Below are positions 6,746 through 13,490 of a DNA stretch of 64,000 nucleotides, piece by piece. This stretch comes from Mesorhizobium sp. Z1-4 (GTDB taxonomy: Bacteria; Pseudomonadota; Alphaproteobacteria; Rhizobiales; Rhizobiaceae). Position 1 is the stretch's first letter, and every line of letters starts with the position of its first letter. The stretch covers positions 1 to 64,000 of the forward strand of contig NZ_RCIO01000006.1 of NCBI RefSeq assembly GCF_004000235.1. Direction: 5' to 3'. The translations under genes were made by a program, and so were the position numbers. Under the pieces are notes generated by a model. It was given only the letters and a program-made list of their open reading frames with translations. It did no database searches and was not told the DNA's origin.

Positions 6746-6955
6746 ATGACCATAGAACTAGTCTCGCTGTCGGAGTTTAGCGACTTCCACAATCGCGGCT
6801 GGCGCATGGTGCCGGGATACCCACTGAATCCCGGCGATTACGCGGTGACGATGATGTCTCCGAACCATCGACTGACCCCGCTCCTGAGCAATTCTAGGCG
6901 CGGCGCACAAAGCGCAGAGGTAACGCGCAAGCGGCGCGAGGTCGAGATCGCATGA
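6746..6955 (+). CDS. small phage protein of unknown function
   Basis: 69 residues. It starts one base after the previous stop and overlaps the RusA start by four bases (ATGA), which supports it as a real cistron. Sequence begins MTIELVSLSEFSDFHNRGWRMVPGYP and ends in a basic helix. No family recognised. Confidence 0.55.
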   Translation: MTIELVSLSEFSDFHNRGWRMVPGYPLNPGDYAVTMMSPNHRLTPLLSNSRRGAQSAEVTRKRREVEIA

Positions 6956-7317
6956 CCAGCGCCATCAGATACGATCTGCCGTTCCCGCCAGCTGCCAACA
7001 ACCTGTTCTTCAATACGGGCAAGGGCAGGGCGAAGTCTGTTCGCTACAAGCAGTGGCAGAAGGACGCCGGGAACCTCATCAACGCACAGGGCAGAAAGCG
7101 CATTACCGGGCCAGTCTCCATCTACATTGGAGCAGTGAAGCCAGACAAGCGCAAGCGCGATATCTCGAATCTCATCAAGCCGGTCGAAGATATCCTGGTC
7201 GCGATGGGCGTGATTGAGGACGACAGCCTTGTCGAGCGTGTGAATGCCGAGTGGATGCCCTCCGGCCCACCGTGTGTCGTCATCGTTCAGGAGCATTTCG
7301 CGGAGATGGCCGCATGA
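6952..7317 (+). CDS. rusA: RusA-type Holliday junction resolvase
   Basis: 121 residues. The N-terminal PFPPAANNLFFN, the KPDKRKRDISNLIKPVEDILVAMGVIEDDSLV core and the following short strands match RusA. The acidic residues of the KRDISN and IEDDS motifs are the expected metal ligands. The enzyme resolves four-way DNA junctions during phage recombination and packaging preparation. It is translationally coupled to both neighbours. Confidence 0.9.
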   Translation: MTSAIRYDLPFPPAANNLFFNTGKGRAKSVRYKQWQKDAGNLINAQGRKRITGPVSIYIGAVKPDKRKRDISNLIKPVEDILVAMGVIEDDSLVERVNAEWMPSGPPCVVIVQEHFAEMAA

Positions 7318-7589
7318 CAGACGCATTCGAAACGTTCTGGCGCGCATATCCTCGCCGCGTTGGCAAAGGCGCCGCTCGGTCTGCCTTTATGAAGGCAATC
7401 CGCAAGACCGATATCCAAACCATGCTGGATGCCATCGAAGCCTACAAGCTTCACAAGCCCGGCTATCAGGATTTCTGTCACCCTTCGACATGGCTCAATC
7501 AGGAGCGGTGGGATGACGAATGGGAAGCGCCGCAAGTATCCACCGGCCATGTGATGCTGGATGCGATAATGGCGGGGAGAGCGCATTGA
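7314..7589 (+). CDS. phage replication-protein C-terminal-like protein
   Basis: 91 residues from ATG 7314 overlapping the RusA stop. FETFWRAYPRRVGKGAARSAFMKAI and the following YKLHKPGYQDFCHPSTWLNQERWDDEW are the signature of the C-terminal domain of phage/DnaT-like replication proteins, here as a stand-alone domain. Role is probably primosome or helicase loading; this is inferred from the domain. Confidence 0.8.
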   Translation: MTDAFETFWRAYPRRVGKGAARSAFMKAIRKTDIQTMLDAIEAYKLHKPGYQDFCHPSTWLNQERWDDEWEAPQVSTGHVMLDAIMAGRAH

Positions 7590-8062
7590 ACCTCCCTGCA
7601 CAACAGATCCAAAACCTGCCGCTAAGACGGGCGGCAACAGACGACATATCCCGCCCACTTGGAAAGCTCGTGCTGGCCTTCGATCCGTATGTGGACCGCT
7701 CGGCAAGCCACGCCAAGGAATACGCACAGGCCAAGATTGCAGTCTATCGGGAAGCACTGGACGGTCTGCCGGAATGGGCAATTGAACGGGCTGTCAATGC
7801 TTTCATTAGCGGACGGGCAGAAGGGCAGAACCTGGACAGATTCCCGACCTCGGCACGACTGGCTGCTGAGGCCCAACGGCATCGCGATGAAGAGGCCATG
7901 CTTCAGAGGGCAAGACACCGGGACGCCGAGCAACAGCGTGAGCGACGGCAACACGAGGAATTCCTTGCCAATCGGCCGCCAGCAGAAGAGCGCGCAAGAC
8001 GCGCGGCAGAAATCATGAAACGAGCCGGCCTGCAACCAATGCCCGGCAATGAAGCGGAGTGA
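7586..8062 (+). CDS. phage replication-associated helical protein
   Basis: 158 residues from TTG 7586, which overlaps the previous stop and has GGGGAG upstream. A first part (LGKLVLAFDPYVDRSASHAKEYAQAKIAVYREALDGLPEWAIERAVNAF) resembles proteins placed between phage replication genes that handle helicase loading. Residues about 95-135 are a long, highly charged Arg/Glu helix (coiled coil). Function inferred from position only. Confidence 0.65.
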   Translation: MNLPAQQIQNLPLRRAATDDISRPLGKLVLAFDPYVDRSASHAKEYAQAKIAVYREALDGLPEWAIERAVNAFISGRAEGQNLDRFPTSARLAAEAQRHRDEEAMLQRARHRDAEQQRERRQHEEFLANRPPAEERARRAAEIMKRAGLQPMPGNEAE

Positions 8063-8067
8063 CAGAG

Positions 8068-8586
8068 ATGTACTTATTGTCAGCACACAACACGGCCAAG
8101 GGCTATCGGCAGATCGTGGAGGATACCGGCATTGATTTGAGGCGAAAGGCAGCGCCTCCACCGCCGAAGCCGGTTGTCAGGCTTGTCGGTCCAGGTCCCC
8201 GCGACCGGGAGATTAAGAGGCTAAAAGCCGAGCTGGTCGAAATGTCCATGCGCCTCAATCGAATGCTGGCTTGGACGCGCGAGACAGAAGAGCGGTACGG
8301 GGTCAATTGCGATGTTAAGGGCGGACAGCGAGTTGCCATTATCGAGATGCGCATCTGCCGGGCCCTGAAGGTCGAGGTTGCTGACGTTCGAAGCAATCGG
8401 CGGACCAGAAAAACTGCGTTCGCCCGGCAGGCCATCATGTACTGGTCGCGGCGGCTTACCGATCTATCATACCCGGTCATTGCCAGACTGACAGGCGGAC
8501 GGGACCATTCATCTATCATTCACGGGGTAACAGTCTACCCCGAAAAACGCGCGGCAATGGGGCGAACATTGAGGCTGTTGCGATGA
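8068..8586 (+). CDS. DnaA domain IV-like DNA-binding protein
   Basis: 172 residues from ATG 8068 (GTG 8059 is possible). The C-terminal region, from RALKVEVADVRSNRRT through ARQAIMYWSRRLT and YPVIARLTGGRDHSSIIHGV, has the order and key residues of the DnaA box-binding domain IV (the RQ..MYL helix and GGRDHSTV motif). There is no AAA+ domain. The middle is a coiled coil. It could bind an origin inside the prophage or compete with host DnaA. Confidence 0.8.
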   Translation: MYLLSAHNTAKGYRQIVEDTGIDLRRKAAPPPPKPVVRLVGPGPRDREIKRLKAELVEMSMRLNRMLAWTRETEERYGVNCDVKGGQRVAIIEMRICRALKVEVADVRSNRRTRKTAFARQAIMYWSRRLTDLSYPVIARLTGGRDHSSIIHGVTVYPEKRAAMGRTLRLLR

Positions 8587-8705
8587 AACTCAGCAGACGT
8601 GGATTCTTCGGCATAGGAGCTGGCGCGGTGGCATCTGGGCCAACGCTGGCAAAGAAGCTGTCTGACCAGTCGATGCTCGGGAAACTGACAGGCGGCATCC
8701 TGTGA
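8583..8705 (+). CDS. 40-residue protein with twin-arginine-like N-terminus
   Basis: ATG 8583 overlaps the previous stop and the stop overlaps the next start (GTGA), so it fits the operon exactly. Sequence begins MKLSRRGFFGIGAGAVASGP, which has the SRRxFF pattern and hydrophobic stretch of a Tat signal, but only about 20 residues remain after it. Function unknown. Confidence 0.55.
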   Translation: MKLSRRGFFGIGAGAVASGPTLAKKLSDQSMLGKLTGGIL

Positions 8706-9016
8706 ACCAATTCGCATTCCGATATGTCAGAGACGGCATGGGGTATAGAGCAGAATACCGTCTGGCCCATTGGTCGGGCCATCGCATTGTCAGGGACAGC
8801 GATGGAGAGCCGATACCGTTTTCTCATCCATCGGATGCGGCAATTGCAGCAGCAACAGCACTTGTCGAAGCACTCAATTCCAAACCGGCGTTTTGGCGAG
8901 GCGGAAGCCGGGATGATGCACGCGAAAGAGCCGAACAGTATTTCATGAGGGCAGACAATGGCGAAGCGGAAATCCAGGCCGAAGGAAAAGCCGATGCTTG
9001 GCAACATTCGGGCTGA
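8702..9016 (+). CDS. small phage protein of unknown function
   Basis: 104 residues from GTG 8702. The first 67 residues (FAFRYVRDGMGYRAEYRLAHW, then a helix ending in AFWRGG) look well folded; the last 20 residues lie within a 59-bp overlap with the next gene and are probably less constrained. No family recognised. Confidence 0.6.
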   Translation: MNQFAFRYVRDGMGYRAEYRLAHWSGHRIVRDSDGEPIPFSHPSDAAIAAATALVEALNSKPAFWRGGSRDDARERAEQYFMRADNGEAEIQAEGKADAWQHSG

Positions 9017-9512
9017 GCCTGTCCTGCAGCCGGTGCTTAATCCCGACTGGCGACCGGACAGGGATGGCGAGAAGGCATTCCCGCGCTATGTCACGGCAGC
9101 GGTCAATATCCGTGAAAGCTCCATATCGGCGCTGCTGGCAAATAACGCTATCACGGCCAGCCAGCACGCAGCTGCGGAGAAGTTTCGCACGCTATTCGAG
9201 GCCATGGGCGCCAGCGGGGCAAAAGGCTTGGACACTACCCGTGAATTTGTCGATGGCGGCACGTTCCCTGAGCCTATCGGTCAGAAAGCAATCGATGCAG
9301 GCAAGAAGCTGGCAAGTGCGCACCATGCGCTTGTGACATCTCACGGACTCTATGCGTGGCGCCTTGTGGGCTACATCTGCGGGGAAGGGCGCACCATCCG
9401 CGAGCTTGCCGAAACTAGACGGCAGCGGGATACGATGACCGACAACCTGCGCGCTTATCTCGATGTACTTGCGGCCCATTGGGGCTATTCAACTGTCAAA
9501 AAACGGGCATAA
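8958..9512 (+). CDS. DUF6456-like protein, candidate late regulator
   Basis: 184 residues. The N-terminus is basic (AKRKSRPKEKPM); the C-terminal part, HGLYAWRLVGYICGEGRTIRELAETRRQRDTMTDNLRAYLDVLAAHWGY, resembles the HTH-containing DUF6456 domain as I recall it. It is the last gene before the Y RNA and the late genes, the position where phages often carry an antiterminator or late activator; that role is inference. Confidence 0.65.
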   Translation: MAKRKSRPKEKPMLGNIRAEPVLQPVLNPDWRPDRDGEKAFPRYVTAAVNIRESSISALLANNAITASQHAAAEKFRTLFEAMGASGAKGLDTTREFVDGGTFPEPIGQKAIDAGKKLASAHHALVTSHGLYAWRLVGYICGEGRTIRELAETRRQRDTMTDNLRAYLDVLAAHWGYSTVKKRA

Positions 9513-9619
9513 GCCTGTTGCAATATGCAACGTTCTATGGCAGAACACAATTGCCTTCCGTGCTGAAGGTGACGGTTACTTCTTGCTGAATGAAAAGACC
9601 GTCATCGCTTGTTGCCGGA

Positions 9620-9776
9620 TGGTTTGAAACCGCAGGCGTGCTGTAGTCGAGAGTTACTTCCCTCCGAAGGACGAAGGTCACTGGTTCGAATCCAGTCATC
9701 CGGGGTTGCCCCGGATGTAGCTCAGGGGTAGAGCGCGTAACGTCACTCTAGGCGCCTGTTGCCGCCTGCGGTTTTC
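9620..9776 (+). ncRNA. Y RNA (YrlA-like) with circularly permuted tRNA mimic
   Basis: A perfect 12-bp helix closes the RNA (9627-9638 AAACCGCAGGCG with 9763-9774), followed by TTTTC. Inside are CCT/AGG (9661-9663 with 9750-9752) and GACG/CGTC (9670-9673 with 9741-9744) flanking a CCGAAG/ACTCT internal loop; TCCGAAGG also occurs in vertebrate Y RNAs. Then come a T-arm (ACTGG, loop TTCGAAT, CCAGT; 9680-9696), a 9-bp acceptor-like helix capped by TTG (9697-9717), TA, and a D-arm (GCTC, loop AGGGGTA, GAGC; 9720-9734). T-arm before D-arm with a closed acceptor is the arrangement of bacterial YrlA RNAs. The Ro60 gene starts 32 bases downstream. Confidence 0.85.
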
Positions 9777-9808
9777 ATTCCTCCCCGGCGCATTAAGGAG
9801 ATAGACCT

Positions 9809-11125
9809 ATGCGCCTGAATACTGCTTCCGCAATTCCCCGCTTTCATACCCATGAGGGTGCGCCGGCAAAGCGCATCAACCCGGAGCAGGCTTTGCGCCG
9901 CTCCGTGCTGTCCTGCCTTCTGTGGGAAAAGGAGTTCTATGAGGACGGCAAGTCGATTGCCGACCGCATCACCGAAAGCGCCGCCCAGGTATCGAAGGAA
10001 ACCGTCGCAGCACTGGCCGTAGAGGCCCGCAACGTACACGGACTTCGCCATGCGCCGTTGATGCTTCTGCTCGACCTGATCCGCCGTGGCGGGCCCGGCG
10101 TGGCCGATGCCATTGCAGACACCGTGCGCCGCGCCGACGAACTTGGCGAATTGGTCGCGCTTTACTGGCGAGATGGCCGCAAGATGCTGCCGCGCCAGAT
10201 GCGTACCGGGCTTGGCAAGGCATTCGAGAAGTTCTCGGAATACCAGTTCGCCAAGTATGACCGCGACGGGCCGGTGAAGCTGCGCGACGCGTTGTTCATG
10301 GCGCATCCTAAGCCGGGCAATGCTGACCGTGAAGCGCTATATAAGCGAATCGCCGAACGTCAGCTTGCAACCCCGGATACGTGGGAGGTCGGCCTGTCTG
10401 GCGGCGCCGACAAGAAGAAGACTTTCGAGCGTCTGATTCGCGAAGGCAAGCTCGGCTATCTCGCCCTGCTGCGCAATCTGCGCAATATGGTGGAAGCTGG
10501 GTGCGATATGGAATTGGTCAAGGAGGCGATCATCACTCGCAAGGGTGCCGATCTGGTCTGGCCGTTCCGTTATGTCGCGGCTGCGCGCGCGGTTCCGCAA
10601 CTAGAGCCGGTGATCGATCAGGCACTTTGCGAAGCAATCGCGTCCGGGCCGCGTTTGTCGGGCAAGACGGTTGTGCTAGTGGACGTGTCTTATTCGATGG
10701 TCGCGCCGCTGTCTCAGCGCTCTGACATGACCCGAATGGATGCCGCCGCTGCGTTGGCATCGGTCCTGAATGGTGACGTGCGCGCCTTCACGTTTTCCGA
10801 TCAGGTTGTGGAGGTTCCGCCCCGTCGCGGCATGGCTGGTGTCGATGCGGTTATCAATTCACAGACGCATCACGGCACCTATCTAGGCGCTGCGGTGCAG
10901 GCGATCAACGCGCAGGTGCAGCACGACCGCCTGATCGTGATCACCGATGAACAGTCGGCAGATCGCGTGCCTGATCCCGGCGCAAAGCACGCCTACATGA
11001 TCAACGTCGCATCAAACCAAAACGGCGTCGGTTATGGCCGCTGGACGCATATCGACGGGTTCTCGGAAGCCGTGATCCGGTTCATCACCCAGATCGAGAA
11101 TGCGGATGACAGGCGAGCAGCTTAA
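9809..11125 (+). CDS. rsr: Ro60 ortholog, TROVE-domain RNA-binding protein
   Basis: 438 residues from ATG 9809 with AAGGAGATAG upstream. Residues about 20-280 are TROVE HEAT-like repeats, including RMLPRQ-type KMLPRQMRTGLGKAFEKFSEYQFAKYDRDG and LRDALFMAHPKP, which match the ring region of Ro60. Residues about 285-430 form a von Willebrand A domain with the MIDAS sequence VDVSYSM. Ro60 rings bind misfolded RNA and Y RNAs, and in bacteria tether nucleases such as PNPase. It is slightly shorter than cellular bacterial homologues. The adjacent Y RNA strengthens the assignment. Its role for a phage is unknown. Confidence 0.92.
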   Translation: MRLNTASAIPRFHTHEGAPAKRINPEQALRRSVLSCLLWEKEFYEDGKSIADRITESAAQVSKETVAALAVEARNVHGLRHAPLMLLLDLIRRGGPGVADAIADTVRRADELGELVALYWRDGRKMLPRQMRTGLGKAFEKFSEYQFAKYDRDGPVKLRDALFMAHPKPGNADREALYKRIAERQLATPDTWEVGLSGGADKKKTFERLIREGKLGYLALLRNLRNMVEAGCDMELVKEAIITRKGADLVWPFRYVAAARAVPQLEPVIDQALCEAIASGPRLSGKTVVLVDVSYSMVAPLSQRSDMTRMDAAAALASVLNGDVRAFTFSDQVVEVPPRRGMAGVDAVINSQTHHGTYLGAAVQAINAQVQHDRLIVITDEQSADRVPDPGAKHAYMINVASNQNGVGYGRWTHIDGFSEAVIRFITQIENADDRRAA

Positions 11126-11291
11126 ACAGGCTGGCATTCAGCTATTTGGCGAGCGCGGGTGGCAATCTGCGCTTGCTTCACATTTGGGCGTCGATAGGAC
11201 GCAGATTTGGCGCTACGTCACGAACGACAACGTTCCCGGCCCGGTGGCCGCGGCTGTAGAGTGCTGGTTGCGCTCCGGCATTCCCCAATAG
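11106..11291 (+). CDS. small HTH protein
   Basis: 61 residues from ATG 11106 (ATG 11100 also in frame), overlapping the end of rsr by 20 bases. MTGEQLKQAGIQLFGERGWQSALASHLGVDRTQIWRYVTND is a Cro/C1-like helix-turn-helix common in rhizobial phages next to terminase genes. It probably regulates late or rsr transcription. Confidence 0.75.
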   Translation: MTGEQLKQAGIQLFGERGWQSALASHLGVDRTQIWRYVTNDNVPGPVAAAVECWLRSGIPQ

Positions 11292-11317
11292 CCAGTTCAT
11301 TCCGCCTCCGAAATGAC

Positions 11318-11440
11318 TTGACTACGTGCGCACGGTATGGCAGCACATCTGAATCCGGACGGCTTCTCATTCGCATCAGGAACGGCGGCCAGTCTGGCGA
11401 TGGCTGGTTCGATGCCACAGACTGTGAGCGGGTGTGGTGA
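11318..11440 (+). CDS. possible 40-residue phage protein
   Basis: TTG 11318 to TGA 11440; the stop overlaps the next gene's GTG. The C-terminal sequence SGRLLIRIRNGGQSGDGWFDATDCERVW is compact and protein-like, resembling small proteins found near terminase genes. No ribosome site is evident, so the start is uncertain. Confidence 0.4.
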   Translation: MTTCARYGSTSESGRLLIRIRNGGQSGDGWFDATDCERVW

Positions 11441-11676
11441 AGGTCGTACCGCTTCACACAGGGCCAACGGTTACGGACATTCCCGGCCAGTTGCGCCAGA
11501 TGGCAGACCGGATCGAAGCCAACGAAGTGGAAGCCAATAGCGTATTGCTCATCATTCCCCAGACAGGCGACTGGCCGATGATATTTGGTTGGGGCGATCA
11601 TCTGGGCGATCACGGCAACATCGCAGTCTGCGAAATGGCCAAGCACTGGTTCGTGCAGAACTTGGCTGCCAGATAG
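11434..11676 (+). CDS. small conserved phage protein
   Basis: 80 residues from GTG 11434 or 11437. Pattern VTDIPGQLRQMADRIEANEVEANSVLLIIPQTGDWP and a C-terminal AKHWFVQNL are characteristic of a small protein that often precedes terminase genes in alphaproteobacterial phages. Function unknown. Confidence 0.7.
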   Translation: MVKVVPLHTGPTVTDIPGQLRQMADRIEANEVEANSVLLIIPQTGDWPMIFGWGDHLGDHGNIAVCEMAKHWFVQNLAAR

Positions 11677-11698
11677 AATTCAATCAAAGGAAATCAAA

Positions 11699-11968
11699 AT
11701 GGCCCGTGGCGGTAAGCGCGAGGGCGCTGGCCGACCGGCTGGTGCTGTCACGAAGCGAACCAGAGAAGTTGCCGAGCGTGCATTGGCGGAGGGTAAGACG
11801 CCTCTCGACTACCTACTTGATGTGATGCGCGATGAATTGCGGGAACCGTCAGAGCGGTTAGATGCCGCCAAAGCTGCGGCACCCTACGTACACCCAAAGC
11901 TATCGTCGGTCGAAATGAATGCGAGCGTGAACGTCTCGCACGAGGACGCTCTTGGCGAGCTTGAGTGA
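11699..11968 (+). CDS. terS: terminase small subunit-like protein
   Basis: 89 residues from ATG 11699 with AAAGGAAATC upstream. It begins ARGGKREGAGRPAGAVTKRTREVAE, a glycine/arginine-rich start common in small terminase or DNA-binding proteins, followed by helices (PLDYLLDVMRDELREP). The last residues overlap the large terminase start. DNA recognition for packaging is the inferred role. Confidence 0.75.
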   Translation: MARGGKREGAGRPAGAVTKRTREVAERALAEGKTPLDYLLDVMRDELREPSERLDAAKAAAPYVHPKLSSVEMNASVNVSHEDALGELE

Positions 11969-13490
11969 CCGCGAGATTGCGGTAAGGCAACGGCTCAAGG
12001 ACGATTTCGCGCATTATGCGTCTCGTTGCCTCAAGATCAGGCCGAAAGACCCAAGGGAAGGCAACAAGCCCTTTTCTCTAAATCGGGCTCAAGAATACCT
12101 CCATGAGAAGCTTGAGGAACAGCGCGCCAGGACAGGCCGCGTCAGGGCCTTAGTGCTGAAGGGAAGACAGCAGGGCATTTCGACCTACATCGGCGGGCGC
12201 TTCTATCACCGAGTTACGCATAGCCGGGGTGTCAGGTGCTTCATTCTCACGCATGAGCAGGACGCGACCGACAACCTTTTCGGCATGGTTGATCGTTACC
12301 ACGACAATTGCCCGGCGCCGGTGAAGCCATCCACAGGCGCATCAAACGCCAAGGAACTGTATTTCGACAAGCTGGACAGCGGCTATGCGGTCGGCACGGC
12401 GGGGACAAAAGCCGTGGGCCGCTCCCAGACCGTTCAGCTGTTCCACGGTTCGGAAGTCGCATTCTGGCCCAATGCGTCATTGCATTTCGCTGGTGTTGTC
12501 CAGGCTATCCCCGATATCGAGGGAACAGAAATCGTTCTGGAATCGACCGCCAACGGCATGGGCGGCGAGTTTCATGAGCGCTGGCAGCAGGCGGAGCGGG
12601 GCGAGGGCGATTATATCGCCATCTTCATTCCGTGGTTCTGGCAGGAAGAGTATCGCAGGCCTGTTCCTGCGGGATTTGAGCCGACCGACGAAGAACGCTC
12701 GTACATGGAAGCCTACGGGCTGACGCTAGAACAGATTGTCTGGCGCCGTGCCAAGATTGCCGAATTGAAAGACCCGCTGTTGTTCAAGCAGGAATACCCG
12801 GCCAATGCGGCAGAGGCATTCCAGCTTTCTGGACATGACAGCTACATTTCGCCCGAGCTGGTCCTGAAGGCGCGCAAGAATAGCAGTGAGACAAGCGGCC
12901 CGCTGGTTATCGGGTTCGATCCGGCATGGAAGGGCGAGGATCGCCATTCGATGGCCTTCCGGCGCGGTCGCAAGGTGTTGAAGGTCGAAAGCCGGGGCAA
13001 GCTTGACACCATGCAGGCCGCAGGCTGGGCCAAACAAGTGATCGACAAGGAAAAGCCTGCGCGAATGTTCATCGACGTGGGCGGAGTTGGCGCCGGTGTT
13101 TACGACCGGCTGATGGAGATGGGTTACGAGGACATCGTGACCGCCATTAACTTCGGCTCAGCGCCACTGGAGCCGCAGCCCGAGGACGAAAGCGGCAGGC
13201 CCAAGGGCGGATTTCTAAACAGACGCGCGGAAATGTGGGGCAAGTCCCGCGAGTGGCTTGAAGAGCCGGGCGGGGTCGATATCCCGGATTCCGATGCGCT
13301 TCACGCAGACGCCTGCGCGCCTGGCTACAAATATGACAGCCTCACAAGGCTGGTTCTCGAAAGCAAAGACGACATTCGCCGCCGAGGCATGAAATCCCCG
13401 GACGAGTGGGACGCTGTGGCTTTGACGTTCGCGGAGCCGGTGGCGCCACCGGTGAAGATGCCTGAGCGCAAGATGGATTGGGTTGTTTGA
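11952..13490 (+). CDS. terL: terminase large subunit
   Basis: 512 residues from TTG 11952 (TTG 11961 also plausible). Walker A-like LKGRQQGIST at about 70, Walker B-like VQLFHGSEVAF at about 160, coupling motif EIVLESTANG at about 195, and RNase H-like nuclease motifs beginning with VIGFDPAWKGED at about 318 and MFIDVGGVGAGVYD at about 370. The enzyme is the ATP-driven motor and nuclease that packages the genome. Confidence 0.95.
   Translation: MASLSDREIAVRQRLKDDFAHYASRCLKIRPKDPREGNKPFSLNRAQEYLHEKLEEQRARTGRVRALVLKGRQQGISTYIGGRFYHRVTHSRGVRCFILTHEQDATDNLFGMVDRYHDNCPAPVKPSTGASNAKELYFDKLDSGYAVGTAGTKAVGRSQTVQLFHGSEVAFWPNASLHFAGVVQAIPDIEGTEIVLESTANGMGGEFHERWQQAERGEGDYIAIFIPWFWQEEYRRPVPAGFEPTDEERSYMEAYGLTLEQIVWRRAKIAELKDPLLFKQEYPANAAEAFQLSGHDSYISPELVLKARKNSSETSGPLVIGFDPAWKGEDRHSMAFRRGRKVLKVESRGKLDTMQAAGWAKQVIDKEKPARMFIDVGGVGAGVYDRLMEMGYEDIVTAINFGSAPLEPQPEDESGRPKGGFLNRRAEMWGKSREWLEEPGGVDIPDSDALHADACAPGYKYDSLTRLVLESKDDIRRRGMKSPDEWDAVALTFAEPVAPPVKMPERKMDWVV

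Noticed and set aside
9615-9703. Ordinary tRNA gene of 89 bases using the first CCGGATG
   Set aside because: The T-arm and acceptor pair well, but no D-arm or standard anticodon arm exists within it; the proper D-arm lies downstream after the second CCGGATG, which fits a permuted mimic in a Y RNA.
9620-9776. Permuted tmRNA (ssrA) as in alphaproteobacteria
   Set aside because: No tag reading frame or pseudoknots, and the D-arm is a full tRNA-type arm, unlike tmRNA. The adjacent Ro60 gene favours a Y RNA.
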